This document shows, piece by piece, positions 25,573 to 34,800 of a stretch of 64,000 nt of DNA. Position numbers and translations under genes: made by a program. Numbering within the stretch: the stretch's first letter is position 1; each line of letters opens with the position of its first letter. Source of the stretch: Ammoniphilus sp. CFH 90114. GTDB lineage: Bacteria > Bacillota > Bacilli > Aneurinibacillales > RAOX-1. The notes under the pieces are model-generated. The model was not told where the DNA came from and did no database searches. It saw only the letters and a list, made by a program, of their open reading frames with translations. The DNA lies in assembly GCF_004123195.1 (NCBI RefSeq), contig NZ_SDLI01000001.1, positions 823,429-887,428 on the forward strand, given 5' to 3'.

Positions 25573-26283
25573 ATGAAAATTGAAATTTGGTCTGACTATG
25601 TATGACCGTTTTGCTATATTGGCGAACGCCGGCTGGATGCCGCGCTAGAACGTTTTTCACATAAAGATAAGGTAGAGATCATCTATCGTTGCTACGAACT
25701 GGATCCCCATATGGACAGGAACGTAGATTATGATATTTATGAAAAGCTATCCATGAAATACGGAATGAGCCGGGAACAAGCGATTAGTGCTTGTAACGAT
25801 ATGAAGAAGCAGGCTGAGTCTGTTGGATTAGTGTATAATTTTGATAATATGGTTTTAACGAATACCTTTGATGCCCACCGCTTAACTTTATACGCTGGGG
25901 AGCAAGGTAAAATGCTCGACATGTCAGAGCGATTATTTCGAGCTCTCTTTACGGAATCCCTACATATCGGAGATCATAAGACTTTAGCGGAGTTGGCTGT
26001 TCAAGTGGGATTGGACCCAGATGAAGTCGCAAAGGTATTAGAGGGTGATCAATTCACAAAAGAGGTTCGTGCAGACGAGCAAGAAGCCGTTGAACTGGGG
26101 GTACGCGGCGTACCATTCTATGTGATTAATCGGCGATACGCCATTTCTGGAGCTCAACCACCGGACGTTTTTCTTCAAGCATTAGAAAAGGCCTGGCAAG
26201 AAGAGAATCCTTTAACCTTGATTAATGAGGACGGAGAAGTATGTGACGATACGGGTTGCAGGATTCCTGGAACAGATAAATAG
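25573..26283 (+). CDS. DsbA/FrnE family oxidoreductase, predicted selenoprotein (Sec11)
   Basis: From the ATG at 25573 (behind GGGAGGTGTAATAT) the frame has 236 codons with one TGA at 25603-25605. The N-terminus reads MKIEIWSDYV-U-PFCYIGERRL; FrnE-type DsbA proteins have DxxCPFCYIG here, so TGA sits exactly at the first catalytic cysteine, giving UPFC. The helical insert and the C-terminal thioredoxin half with cis-Pro (GVRGVPFYVINRRYAISGAQPP) are intact. A stem-loop at 25627-25644 begins its loop 29 bases past the TGA. No signal peptide, so cytoplasmic. Conventional calling would start at 25711 and lose the active site. A pseudogene is unlikely given full conservation. Confidence 0.88.
25627..25644 (+). 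promoter_or_regulatory. candidate bacterial SECIS element
   Basis: CGGC and GCCG (25630-25633 with 25639-25642) close the loop TGGAT (25634-25638). After a bulged C the pairs G25628-C25643 and C25627-G25644 extend the stem. The loop sequence is identical to the one in the HesB-like gene. It starts 29 bases after UGA. Confidence 0.68.
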
Positions 26284-26302
26284 TCATGAAAGATAAACGA
26301 TG

Positions 26303-26329
26303 GCAACCTATAGTTAGGTTGCTTTTTTT
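26303..26329 (+). terminator. intrinsic terminator
   Basis: GCAACCTA pairs with TAGGTTGC, loop TAGT, followed by seven T, after the DsbA-like selenoprotein gene. Confidence 0.9.
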
Positions 26330-26400
26330 CATCTTCGCTGATAAAAAATGCCTTAATTCCAAACACTACTGGTACTTCATTTTAGTGAAAGGATAAGTCA

Positions 26401-27237
26401 ATGAAAAGAAAAGCAAATTCCTATCCTTTTATTATTCTATTAATCATCCATACCGTTCTTTTGTTATTTACTTTCTATAAGCAAAAAGACAGAAAGACAT
26501 TATTTGTTTTGTTGTTTTCAAACATTGGAATAGCCTACATCTTCGAATACTTTGTATTCAGTCTGTTTCAAGCGTACCGTTATAAACCGCGCTTTTTCAA
26601 GGATAATACTGTAGACAATACCTCTGGGGCCATCCTTTCTCAAGCAATCTATGTTCCTTTTACCGCATTATTTTTGACTGCCTTTCAATGGAGGGACAAG
26701 GCGAAGTGGGTGGGGAGTCTTTATTTTACCATGGTTGAAATGATGTTTCTTCGTCTAGGGGTTTACCAGCATAATTGGTGGCGAACGCCTTATACTACCA
26801 TTCTCATCCCTATCTATTTTTACATTAGCGATTGGTGGTACAAACAGATTAAGCAGGGGACACCCGTTGTGTTAACCATCTCTTTGTTTAATATGATTAT
26901 GGTCACAGGTACCAACCTGCTGTATGTGATGGCTTTAGTTGGAAAGTTCCGCTTCGGAATGGGCCCTCGTCACACATGGACAGAGCATTATAAGATCTCC
27001 CCCCTTTATCCTATTGTGCATTCTTTTTTTGCTACATGGTCACTAAAGAGAGAGGGAATCGTGTCAAAATTTAGAATTCTTGTCTTTGGAAATGTACTTG
27101 ATTGGGTGCTATTTAGATCGAGGATCGTTGATAAGAAGTTTTATCAGCCATTGATCAACAATGTACTTCATATCTTTATGATTGTTACCTCTAACTTATA
27201 TAAACGCTTGGTAGATGATCATAAGAAAAGCCAATGA
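26401..27237 (+). CDS. polytopic membrane protein of unknown function
   Basis: A 278-residue protein with about seven hydrophobic segments, starting with PFIILLIIHTVLLLFTF. Aromatic and basic residues are frequent in the loops (FQAYRYKPRFF, YQHNWWRTPY, DWWYKQIKQG). The first ~150 residues resemble short Bacillales membrane proteins with the YxPxF-x-x-D loop, but I cannot name the family with confidence. The start is preceded by GTGAAAGGATAAGTCA. Its stop lies inside a bidirectional terminator. Confidence 0.6.
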   Translation: MKRKANSYPFIILLIIHTVLLLFTFYKQKDRKTLFVLLFSNIGIAYIFEYFVFSLFQAYRYKPRFFKDNTVDNTSGAILSQAIYVPFTALFLTAFQWRDKAKWVGSLYFTMVEMMFLRLGVYQHNWWRTPYTTILIPIYFYISDWWYKQIKQGTPVVLTISLFNMIMVTGTNLLYVMALVGKFRFGMGPRHTWTEHYKISPLYPIVHSFFATWSLKREGIVSKFRILVFGNVLDWVLFRSRIVDKKFYQPLINNVLHIFMIVTSNLYKRLVDDHKKSQ

Positions 27238-27262
27238 GCTTCGGACAATAAACTCATTGGCT
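27229..27262. terminator. bidirectional terminator
   Basis: AGCCAATGAG and CTCATTGGCT form a perfect 10-bp stem with a 14-base loop between convergent genes. Confidence 0.75.
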
Positions 27263-27269
27263 GTCTAAG

Positions 27270-29381
27270 TTAATACGTAGTATTCACGATACTATTCAAG
27301 GCTTCGTCATAGTAGAAGCGAGCTCGGTGAAGGGGAGAGTCAAGTTCTAGGGCAGTGTCCTGAATTTTTATCTTTGCCATTTGTAATTTAGTGACCTGAA
27401 TGGACTTATCTGCTTGAAGATATGGGGTTGACCCAAATTCTGAACCTACCTCTTGAGCTATAATCTGTTCGCCTGCTTGCACCTTTCCACCCTTTAAGAC
27501 ACTGCGAGGATGTCTAAACACACAATTCTTCCCGGCGAAAAGATTCGATGTCATCACTCCAAGACCATTGATGATGATTGATCCGTTTGTTTGAATAGTG
27601 GAATTGGTCGCTGAGCTAAACGTGACATGACTTTCTTCCTGTATGCTGGATTCAAGCTTTTCAATTTCCTTATTAATGGCGAAAAGAATACTCGTCAATG
27701 ATTCAACCGACTGAGTCAGTATAAGGTGATGCTGCGAGAAAGGAGTAAGCATTCGCTGCATGACTGTGTATTCGATAGGGATAGGCAGACGTCTACCTGC
27801 CTCTGCTAATATCTCACTTAACTGCTTAAAGTTTTCAGTTATCTTCTTGAATTTTGATTCAACTAATAAAGCAATAATATGTCCCGGGGGAGCAGAGGTT
27901 CCCCGTTCTCGAAGCACTCGTTGGGTATGGGTAGCAGCTTTCATCAATCCTTCTATCTCTTGGGCTAAACTCCGAAAGATGACATAAACCCGACTTAAGA
28001 ATAAGCCATGCTGTCCGCCTGCCACCTGACTGTTAAACACATTCCCACTAACGTTCACATGTTGAGCTGACACCACATATGCGGAATAGACATTACCGTG
28101 TATATGAATATTTCCAGAGGCTTCTACCCTCATTCCCTCGCATACATCTCCATATATAAGTAAATCACCAGCAAAATAAATATTGCCAGTCTTAATGTCA
28201 ACATTCTGGTGAACGGTGTAACTTCGGCAAACCTCTATCGTTTTAACTATTTGTCCTGTAATGGAAGGTCTTCCTTGTTTTAAAGCTAAGATTCGCCCAT
28301 CTGTATTTAACTCTACATTTTTACCTAAACGAAAAGCAACTTGCTTGGGAGGTTTAGGTTGAAGAACCTTCCCGTAAAGGTCCTTTCCATTTATTCCATT
28401 GATAGGAGAGTGAATGATGGCAATAACATCTCCAGGATTTACCGTTGGGATTCGTAAACGCTCTCGATAGTCAACTCGCCCATTTACTTCTTTTAGACCT
28501 TCTTCAGGTTGTCCATCTATTATGCATTCTAAATAGCCGTCTTTGGAAGGAGTGAGGGGGGTTCCCTCGGCAAGAAGTATGTAATGAAACGATGGCGTAA
28601 ATAATTCGTTATCTAGGGCTTCCTCATTAATCTGAGCCATAATCCCCATGGATAATAAATCCTGTAAGATGTGGTCCTTAAGCCATATTTGTCCATCATT
28701 TTCCAGATCATAGAGTAAAACGAGCTTCACCCGGGGGGATATATCCCTAAGTCTAGGGCGTTTCAAGGCATCAGGTGATAACTTCAAAAATAACTGAAGT
28801 TGATCTGGACTTACTTGGAGCTCATAGGGTTTGATAGACGGATTACGAGACCAGGACACAAGGTCACTAGAACGGACATGGGTTGGAGTTTTAATAATTT
28901 CACCATTTACTCGAATCTCTAATTCATCGTGTGGGCAGAGAATAGGGAGCCTTCCACCTTCACTTGGATCGACCACGCGTAGTTCCCCGTCCTTAATCGT
29001 GATATAACCATCTAGAGGGAGGGGGATATTGTCAGGGGTGTCATTTAAGTTAAACCAATCATCGGTATCAGAAAACTTCACGTCACTCTTAGAATCAATG
29101 GATCGAATGATGGCTAGGAGCTCTTTTTCACTAATAGCAGAAGGGATAGTAGAGGAGTAAGAGATCGGATTATTTTGTCTAAGGATCTGATCAGAGCGCT
29201 CAAGGATAGAGTTTTTCGGTATCGATTTAACAGTTTGTTCATCCTCTACATAAACAAAAAGAGTCTGTTCATCTTCCAATACAATACGGCCAGAGCAAGT
29301 AAAGCGTGTATCTTGGTGTTCCCAAACGACATGAATGATGGTGGGTAGATTATCTGAAGTCGAAGATAACGAATTCATCAT
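27270..29381 (-). CDS. FapA (DUF342) family polymer-forming protein
   Basis: A 703-residue protein. After an N-terminal region with a KOW/Jag-like segment, residues ~230-560 carry the DUF342/FapA core: GQPEEGLKEVNGRVDYRER, VNPGDVIAIIHSPINGINGKDLYGK, LNTDGRILALKQGRPSI, and then right-handed beta-helix turns (VDIKTGNIYFAGDLLIYGDVCEGMRVEA region). A coiled segment and a second short beta-helix follow. FapA-type proteins form bactofilin-like scaffolds, and some act in flagellar or sporulation assembly. The ATG follows AAAGGAGAAATGT. No flagellar genes are adjacent. Confidence 0.85.
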   Translation of the reverse strand: MMNSLSSTSDNLPTIIHVVWEHQDTRFTCSGRIVLEDEQTLFVYVEDEQTVKSIPKNSILERSDQILRQNNPISYSSTIPSAISEKELLAIIRSIDSKSDVKFSDTDDWFNLNDTPDNIPLPLDGYITIKDGELRVVDPSEGGRLPILCPHDELEIRVNGEIIKTPTHVRSSDLVSWSRNPSIKPYELQVSPDQLQLFLKLSPDALKRPRLRDISPRVKLVLLYDLENDGQIWLKDHILQDLLSMGIMAQINEEALDNELFTPSFHYILLAEGTPLTPSKDGYLECIIDGQPEEGLKEVNGRVDYRERLRIPTVNPGDVIAIIHSPINGINGKDLYGKVLQPKPPKQVAFRLGKNVELNTDGRILALKQGRPSITGQIVKTIEVCRSYTVHQNVDIKTGNIYFAGDLLIYGDVCEGMRVEASGNIHIHGNVYSAYVVSAQHVNVSGNVFNSQVAGGQHGLFLSRVYVIFRSLAQEIEGLMKAATHTQRVLRERGTSAPPGHIIALLVESKFKKITENFKQLSEILAEAGRRLPIPIEYTVMQRMLTPFSQHHLILTQSVESLTSILFAINKEIEKLESSIQEESHVTFSSATNSTIQTNGSIIINGLGVMTSNLFAGKNCVFRHPRSVLKGGKVQAGEQIIAQEVGSEFGSTPYLQADKSIQVTKLQMAKIKIQDTALELDSPLHRARFYYDEALNSIVNTTY

Positions 29382-29565
29382 ACATTTCTCCTTTTGGGTA
29401 GAATTTATTGCTTGGTATTATAACAATATCACCCATAAGCTTAGTTCGACAAGGGAAAATCTTGAAAGTGTGTAAACTTATTAGAGGAGATTTCTCCATA
29501 CAGGAACAGGTTTATGTTTGAGTCTGCTCCTGCATAGGTAGGTAGAGTACGTCTTAATATTGTTC

Positions 29566-30099
29566 CTATTTAATAACGATCAACAAGATCTGTGCTGATT
29601 CTTTAGAAGGATTGTGGAAACGGTGCTCATTTTGCGATTCAAAGGTAATCGAATCTCCAGCGTGTAAAAGATGAGTGGTGTTTGAAAATTCGACTTCGAC
29701 CGTCCCACATTGAACAAATAAAGTTTCTTTACCCTTATGATTTAATTTGTTTTCAGAGCTGTATTGGCCTGGTTGCAAAGTCATTAGTAAGACTCGAACC
29801 TCACCGTCCATCTCACTAGGTGTAATGAGTTCGTAAGAGTTGGTGTGGGAGGCGAAGTGAAGTCTCCTGCGCTCGTCTTTCCGTACAATAAATTGTCCCG
29901 CTTCTTTTTCCTCGAAGAAAGACCCAACTGGACACTGTAATACTTCTGCCATCTTAATCAGAGAAGCGATGGATGGGCTTGCTTGATTACGTTCGACTTG
30001 ACTCACTAGACTTGGTGAAAGGGAACAGAGTTTGGAAAACTCTCTTACAGAATAGCCGTGATGCTCTCTTAATGTTTTAATCTTATTGCCAATATCCAT
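29566..30099 (-). CDS. XRE family regulator with C-terminal cupin domain
   Basis: About 177 residues: an N-terminal helix-turn-helix (IKTLREHHGYSVREFSKLCSLSPSLVSQVERN) and a C-terminal cupin (LNHKGKETLFVQCGTVEV, LHAGDSITFESQNEHRFHN). This architecture is common in PuuR-like repressors that sense small amines or amino acids. The ATG at 30099 lies behind AGGGAGTGGTG; GTG or TTG starts 6-12 bases upstream are possible. It is next to, and downstream of, the binding-protein gene but separated by a terminator. Confidence 0.88.
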   Translation of the reverse strand: MDIGNKIKTLREHHGYSVREFSKLCSLSPSLVSQVERNQASPSIASLIKMAEVLQCPVGSFFEEKEAGQFIVRKDERRRLHFASHTNSYELITPSEMDGEVRVLLMTLQPGQYSSENKLNHKGKETLFVQCGTVEVEFSNTTHLLHAGDSITFESQNEHRFHNPSKESAQILLIVIK

Positions 30100-30121
30100 C
30101 TCCAACACCACTCCCTATATA

Positions 30122-30151
30122 AAAATGAGCACCAGGAACAAGTCCTGGTGC
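30122..30151 (-). terminator. terminator of the binding-protein gene
   Basis: GCACCAGGA pairs with TCCTGGTGC around a 5-base loop; on the minus strand it continues into TCATTTTTA. Confidence 0.85.
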
Positions 30152-30162
30152 GGATATGTTTA

Positions 30163-31212
30163 TTACTGTACTAATTCAGCCTTATTCTTCATCTCATCTG
30201 TTAAGGTAACGCCTTGCAATTCAGCTGCCTTAGGATTGATCAATAGTTTTAATTCCTCTGGATAGACTACAGGGAGATCGCCCGGCTGCTTACCTTCCAA
30301 CACTTCAACAGCAAGTTTTCCTGTGGTGTAACCAAGATCGAAGTAATCAAAGCTGTAGGTGGAGAAGCCTCCTCGCTGTACGGCCGCCGAATCGGGCGCA
30401 AAGATAGGCATTTTGTTGTCATTGGCCGTTTTTACGATTGTCTCAAATGCAGAAATAACCGTATTGTCCTGGGGTAAAAGAATAACGTCAGCTCGATTAA
30501 CTAGGGATTCAACTGCAGTTGTAACTTCTGCTGTTGTAGTAATCGCCGCTTCAACCGGCTCAAGTCCTAGCTTGCTCATGATTTCCTTGGATTCATTAAC
30601 ACTAACAACCGAGTTCTGTTCTCCAGAATTATAGATGATTCCGACCTTTTTGGCGTCTGGAACAAACTCTTTAATGGATTCAACAATCTTGCGAGCAGCG
30701 TCTGGATGGTTGCTGGAGGATCCTGTGACGTTCTTGCCAGGCTTCTCTAGGTTATCTACGAGCTTAGCACCTATAGGGTCAGAAATCATACTGAATATCA
30801 CAGGTATATCAGATGTAGCCTTGACTGCGGCCTGGGCACTTGGAGTAGCAATAGCTAAAATTAAATCTACTTTATCACCCACAAACTTCTGAGCTATAGT
30901 CATATTGTTGTTCATATCCCCTTGTGCAATCTGTACATCAACTTGGAGATTCTTTCCTTCTTCAAAGCCAGCATCCTTAAGGGCTTGAAGGAAACCATTG
31001 CGAGAAGCATCTAAGGCAGGATGTTCGACGATTTGCGTAATACCAATCTTAAATGTTTTAGCAGGTGCTGGTGCTTCTTCTTTAGCAGAGGGTGGGGAAG
31101 AATCAGTCTTAGCAGGTGTCGCTTCACTTGGGCTAGGTTGGGAGGTTGTTGTTGTCCCGCACCCTGTTAACAATAGCATCATCATCATAAAAAATAAGAA
31201 TCCTTTTTTCAT
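30163..31212 (-). CDS. ABC transporter substrate-binding lipoprotein (TrpX-like family)
   Basis: A 349-residue lipoprotein: a signal peptide with lipobox LLTGC, a Ser/Pro/Ala-rich linker, and then the ABC_sub_bind domain (FKIGITQIVEHPALDASRNGF, VDLILAIATPSAQAA, FSMISDPIGAKLV, NVTGSSSNHPDA, VLLPQDNTVISAF). The family binds aromatic amino acids or similar ligands. Usually a TrpY permease and TrpZ ATPase follow, but here a terminator follows directly, so the binding protein is an orphan. It might serve a transporter encoded elsewhere or act as a sensor. Confidence 0.88.
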   Translation of the reverse strand: MKKGFLFFMMMMLLLTGCGTTTTSQPSPSEATPAKTDSSPPSAKEEAPAPAKTFKIGITQIVEHPALDASRNGFLQALKDAGFEEGKNLQVDVQIAQGDMNNNMTIAQKFVGDKVDLILAIATPSAQAAVKATSDIPVIFSMISDPIGAKLVDNLEKPGKNVTGSSSNHPDAARKIVESIKEFVPDAKKVGIIYNSGEQNSVVSVNESKEIMSKLGLEPVEAAITTTAEVTTAVESLVNRADVILLPQDNTVISAFETIVKTANDNKMPIFAPDSAAVQRGGFSTYSFDYFDLGYTTGKLAVEVLEGKQPGDLPVVYPEELKLLINPKAAELQGVTLTDEMKNKAELVQ

Positions 31213-31243
31213 ACCTTAGTCCTCCTCGTCAGCGATGAATAGT

Positions 31244-32596
31244 TTAAAATTTAACTAGAATTTCAGAGAGTGGCTTCTTCGTGATGTCTGGTACTTCGCA
31301 ATCGGGTGCTGGATATCCTACTGGCAATAGAACAAATGGCACTTCATTCTTGGGACGATGGAGTAAATCACGCAAGAAAGTCATGGGACTAGGGGTATGG
31401 GTCAACGTGCATAATCCGGCATGATGTAAACCACCCATAAGCACACCTACCGCCATTGCGGCAGACTCCATAGCGAAATTATTCTTAGGGTACAATAGAC
31501 TTTGGTCAAGTACGTTAGCTTCGTTCGGGTTCTCATCTACCTTGAAGGCAACGATGAGATGAGGCGCATCCGTAAGATGTGGTTTTTTCCAATTGGTCCC
31601 TAATGGTGCTAGGGTATCACGCCACTCTTCAGAAATTCTTTGTTCATAGAGTTTCTTTTCTTCAATCTCCGCCAGCTCTCGAATCTTTTGTTTAGTTTCC
31701 ATATCACTGACAATGGCAAATCGATAGGGTTGTAAATTTCCTCCTGAAGGAGTAGTTGCTGCAGCACGAATGGCATAGTGAAGCAACTGAATATCGACTT
31801 CTTCTGTGGAGTAATGTCGTACGTTCCTGCGCCGGCGAATATGTTCATAGTATGTGTTGGCCTTGGCTACTTGCTGTTGCTCCTCCATCTTTGGTCTTGG
31901 TAAGTATTCAGGAGCTTGAAGAATCTCCGTTGAGAAGGGAGAGGGTGTATTGACTATTTCAGACAAAGGTCGGCGCTTAAGAGAAGGAGCCTGATAATCA
32001 TCCTTCGCATACCCAACGGCAAATAGTAAGGATGGACTTTCGTTCTTCGGGCGCCCGAGAATATCCTGTGCAGCTAGTACAGGGGCGTGCACAAGACTGT
32101 CTAATCCAGCATGCTGTAACGCGGCAAGGAAAAAACCAGCTGAGATATGAGCGGATTCTTGAACATAGTAGTGTTTAATCTTTTGTTCTGTTCCATCCGT
32201 TGTTAGCCCGTAATTAATCTTAAATAGGGCAACAAGGTAAGGTGCCTCCTCTAAGTAGTCCTTGTTTCCAGTCATGTTGAGCATGTCTGTCTGGTCAATA
32301 CCTATATTTTCTAGTCTCTGCTGCTCCTCTAATTCTGCGGCCTCTCGAATTGCACGTTTAACTTCTGGATCCTGTATTAACACGTAGGTCCAGGGTTGTT
32401 GATTAGCACCAGATGGAGATGTCCCGGCAGAATGAATAACTTTCTCTATAACAGCTTCCGGGACAGGTCGATTAGAGAAAGATCGAACACTTCTTCTTTG
32501 CTCCATTGTTGCTGTGTAGTCACTTACCTGATTCAGTTGCTCTTCCGGGGTTAAGCGCGTAAAATCCAATTTTATGTAGCCACTGCTAACTGCCAT
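31244..32596 (-). CDS. tandem double nitroreductase
   Basis: A 450-residue protein with two complete nitroreductase (FMN-binding) domains in one chain. Domain 1 (~residues 25-215) has RRSVRSF, TSPSGANQQPW, a YLVALFK strand and NESPSLLFAVGY. Domain 2 (~255-450) repeats the order as RRRNVRHYS, TTPSGGNLQPYRF, HLIVAFK and NEVPFVLLPVGY. Nitroreductases normally dimerise with FMN at the interface, so this looks like a covalently fused dimer. The subtype resembles iodotyrosine-deiodinase/BluB-like enzymes. The ATG at 32596 follows GAAAGGA; the frame is open further upstream. No electron donor gene is adjacent. Confidence 0.85.
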   Translation of the reverse strand: MAVSSGYIKLDFTRLTPEEQLNQVSDYTATMEQRRSVRSFSNRPVPEAVIEKVIHSAGTSPSGANQQPWTYVLIQDPEVKRAIREAAELEEQQRLENIGIDQTDMLNMTGNKDYLEEAPYLVALFKINYGLTTDGTEQKIKHYYVQESAHISAGFFLAALQHAGLDSLVHAPVLAAQDILGRPKNESPSLLFAVGYAKDDYQAPSLKRRPLSEIVNTPSPFSTEILQAPEYLPRPKMEEQQQVAKANTYYEHIRRRRNVRHYSTEEVDIQLLHYAIRAAATTPSGGNLQPYRFAIVSDMETKQKIRELAEIEEKKLYEQRISEEWRDTLAPLGTNWKKPHLTDAPHLIVAFKVDENPNEANVLDQSLLYPKNNFAMESAAMAVGVLMGGLHHAGLCTLTHTPSPMTFLRDLLHRPKNEVPFVLLPVGYPAPDCEVPDITKKPLSEILVKF

Positions 32597-32816
32597 AGAG
32601 AAAACGTCCTTTCCTTCTTTGTTTAACAAGATTATACACATTAACAATTGAATTGTACATAATATTATTTAGAAAATTTATAATAATTTAATATCCTAAC
32701 TTGCTGTGACTCGATAAAGTGGCGAATACACTCGAATTGAGTCTAAAGATGGAAGGAAAATGAGACGAATATACCGAAAAGATATCTTACAAGTAAAAAT
32801 TATTTGGAGGTATCTT

Positions 32817-34724
32817 TTGAATACGAAGAACTTGTTAGTACGCATCACTGTTATGGCCTTACTCTTCTCTTGCTTCCTTCCCCTAATTCAAGGGGCGGCT
32901 TCTGCCAATTCAGATCCCTACATCTCAGTAAAGTTGGTGAATACTGTAGGGAACAGTACGGAGTTAAGCTTAGAAATCACTGGAAACTATCAACTGAAGG
33001 AGAAAACGGACACTATAACCACAGGATCCTATAAACTCCGTGCAGAAAAAAACTCCCTAGTTCTCTATCAGGGATCGGAGTCGATTTATCGTGGAGAGAA
33101 TCTAACTTTTCAGCCAGTAGAGTATGGAGAGTCCTCTATTATTAAGGTGAATAATCGTCCTTATCTTGGTGACATGAAATTCATCCTAGAAAATGGTCTC
33201 TTTGTCCGTCCAATAAATACGTTGCTGTTAGAGGATTATTTAAAAGGTGTAGTTCCTCGAGAGATGCCAGCATCGTGGGAATTAGAAGCGTTAAAGGCCC
33301 AAGCGATAGCGGCAAGGACCTATGCCATGAGATATGTTTCGAAGTTAGTCGATGATACGATTAATTATCAAGTATATGGTGGATATCAATGGCATGATAA
33401 GTCTACTCGAGCAGTAGAAGAGACCCGGGGACAGTTGCTTGAGCATCAAGGTTCTCTAGTAGAGACAGTGTTCTCCTCCTCAAATGGAGGAACCATCGAG
33501 GCTAGTGGAAACCTTTGGAATACAGTGGTTTACTTAGACGCAAAGGAAGATCCCTTTGATCCACAGAATAAATGGAGTCTAGCCATTAGGAAGAAGCAAC
33601 TAGAGCTCGATGGAAAAGATTTATTCAATCCTGAGAGCTGGTGGGCTACAGCGAAAGAAATGGATCAACCTCTAACTAGTGCGATGAAGGCTTGGCTACA
33701 GCAAAATGGATATGAAAATCATGATATAAAGGTGGTCACGATCAAGGATTTCTCAGTGCATCCGGACAGGACATCAGGAAATCGAATGAAAACGGGACGA
33801 CTGTCACTTCAGCTGCTAATAAAACACCCACAGACGGGCTTTCTTCGCCATCCAGATGGGTCTATCCGTTTAGTAGACTGGGAAAATAGTAATCTGACCG
33901 CTGCCTCCATCCGTAGGATAATGGGAGGCGGAAATGTGTTTAAGAGCACTTTAGTAGATTCCATCCATACGGATGGAAATTCTATCACTATTCAAGGCCG
34001 AGGGTTCGGTCATGGGATTGGAATGAGTCAATATGGCGCGAATGAGATGGCCAAACAAGGAAAAAAGGTGGAAGAGATTCTAGCTTTCTACTATCCTGGA
34101 ACAAGCTTAACGGCAGAAGTAACTGGACCAACTATACCTGTCCCTGATGCGAAACCTATACCAGTGACGCCGCCGATTACCATCCCAGAATCAAGTGGGG
34201 AAGAATTGGCTCTTCTGCAAGACATTAAATTATCTACAGAGACATTCACCATCGGTGATCCAAAAGGAATCAAGATTGAGTATAAACTAAATCATTCGGC
34301 TTCCGTCGATGTCCGAGCCTATGATGCCAATGGAGTAATACGAAGAGTCATGCAGAGTGGATCTAACCAGAGTGCGGGATTAAAAAGTCTTCAGTGGGAT
34401 GGTTATGGGTTAGGAAAAGGTGTATATACGGTAGTGATCGAGGCGAGGGATGAACAAGGCGTAGTTAGTAACATCACGGCTAAGATCCAATTTATCGAAC
34501 CTGTCATATCTAGGTCAACTTCACAATTAGTTCGGAAAGGAGTCATCAAAGCTACCGTAAAAGTAGGACTTCGTGCTACGCCCGATCTTAAGGTTAAACC
34601 GACTAAAGTATTAAGTCCTGGGAATGCTGTGGAAGTATTAGAGAAGAAGGATCGTTGGTATAAAGTTAAACATGGAACAACAATTGGCTATGTGCCAGAT
34701 AATTATGTTCAACTAGTAAAGTAA
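32817..34724 (+). CDS. SpoIID/LytB domain protein with FlgD-like Ig and SH3 domains
   Basis: About 635 residues. A signal peptide (LLVRITVMALLFSCFLPL, cleavage near ASA) is followed by a SpoIID/LytB domain: LEDYLKGVVPREMPASW, LKAQAIAARTYAM, SSSNGGTIEASGN and GRGFGHGIGMSQYGANEMA. Next come a proline-rich linker, a FlgD-like Ig repeat (~500-580) and a C-terminal bacterial SH3 domain (VGLRATPDLKVKP, RWYKVKHGTTIGYV). SpoIID enzymes are lytic transglycosylases acting on denuded glycan; this one is probably secreted to the cell wall. The TTG at 32817 follows GGAGG with 6-base spacing; an ATG at 32760 is the alternative. Confidence 0.87.
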   Translation: MNTKNLLVRITVMALLFSCFLPLIQGAASANSDPYISVKLVNTVGNSTELSLEITGNYQLKEKTDTITTGSYKLRAEKNSLVLYQGSESIYRGENLTFQPVEYGESSIIKVNNRPYLGDMKFILENGLFVRPINTLLLEDYLKGVVPREMPASWELEALKAQAIAARTYAMRYVSKLVDDTINYQVYGGYQWHDKSTRAVEETRGQLLEHQGSLVETVFSSSNGGTIEASGNLWNTVVYLDAKEDPFDPQNKWSLAIRKKQLELDGKDLFNPESWWATAKEMDQPLTSAMKAWLQQNGYENHDIKVVTIKDFSVHPDRTSGNRMKTGRLSLQLLIKHPQTGFLRHPDGSIRLVDWENSNLTAASIRRIMGGGNVFKSTLVDSIHTDGNSITIQGRGFGHGIGMSQYGANEMAKQGKKVEEILAFYYPGTSLTAEVTGPTIPVPDAKPIPVTPPITIPESSGEELALLQDIKLSTETFTIGDPKGIKIEYKLNHSASVDVRAYDANGVIRRVMQSGSNQSAGLKSLQWDGYGLGKGVYTVVIEARDEQGVVSNITAKIQFIEPVISRSTSQLVRKGVIKATVKVGLRATPDLKVKPTKVLSPGNAVEVLEKKDRWYKVKHGTTIGYVPDNYVQLVK

Positions 34725-34730
34725 TAATGC

Positions 34731-34782
34731 GAGGGTGTCCCATAAGGTCGGTATAACCGACTCCTAGAGGGCACCCTTTTTA
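34731..34782. terminator. two-tiered hairpin terminator
   Basis: AGGGTGTCC pairs with GGGCACCCT around an inner GTCGG/CCGAC hairpin, followed by TTTTTA, between SpoIID and the convergent LysR gene. Confidence 0.78.
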
Positions 34783-34800
34783 CTTTAGGCGGTCAGGGTG

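Noticed and set aside
25711..26283. DsbA-like gene starting at the ATG at 25711
   Set aside because: This would lack the active site, while the upstream frame has a good ribosome binding site and the complete conserved N-terminus.
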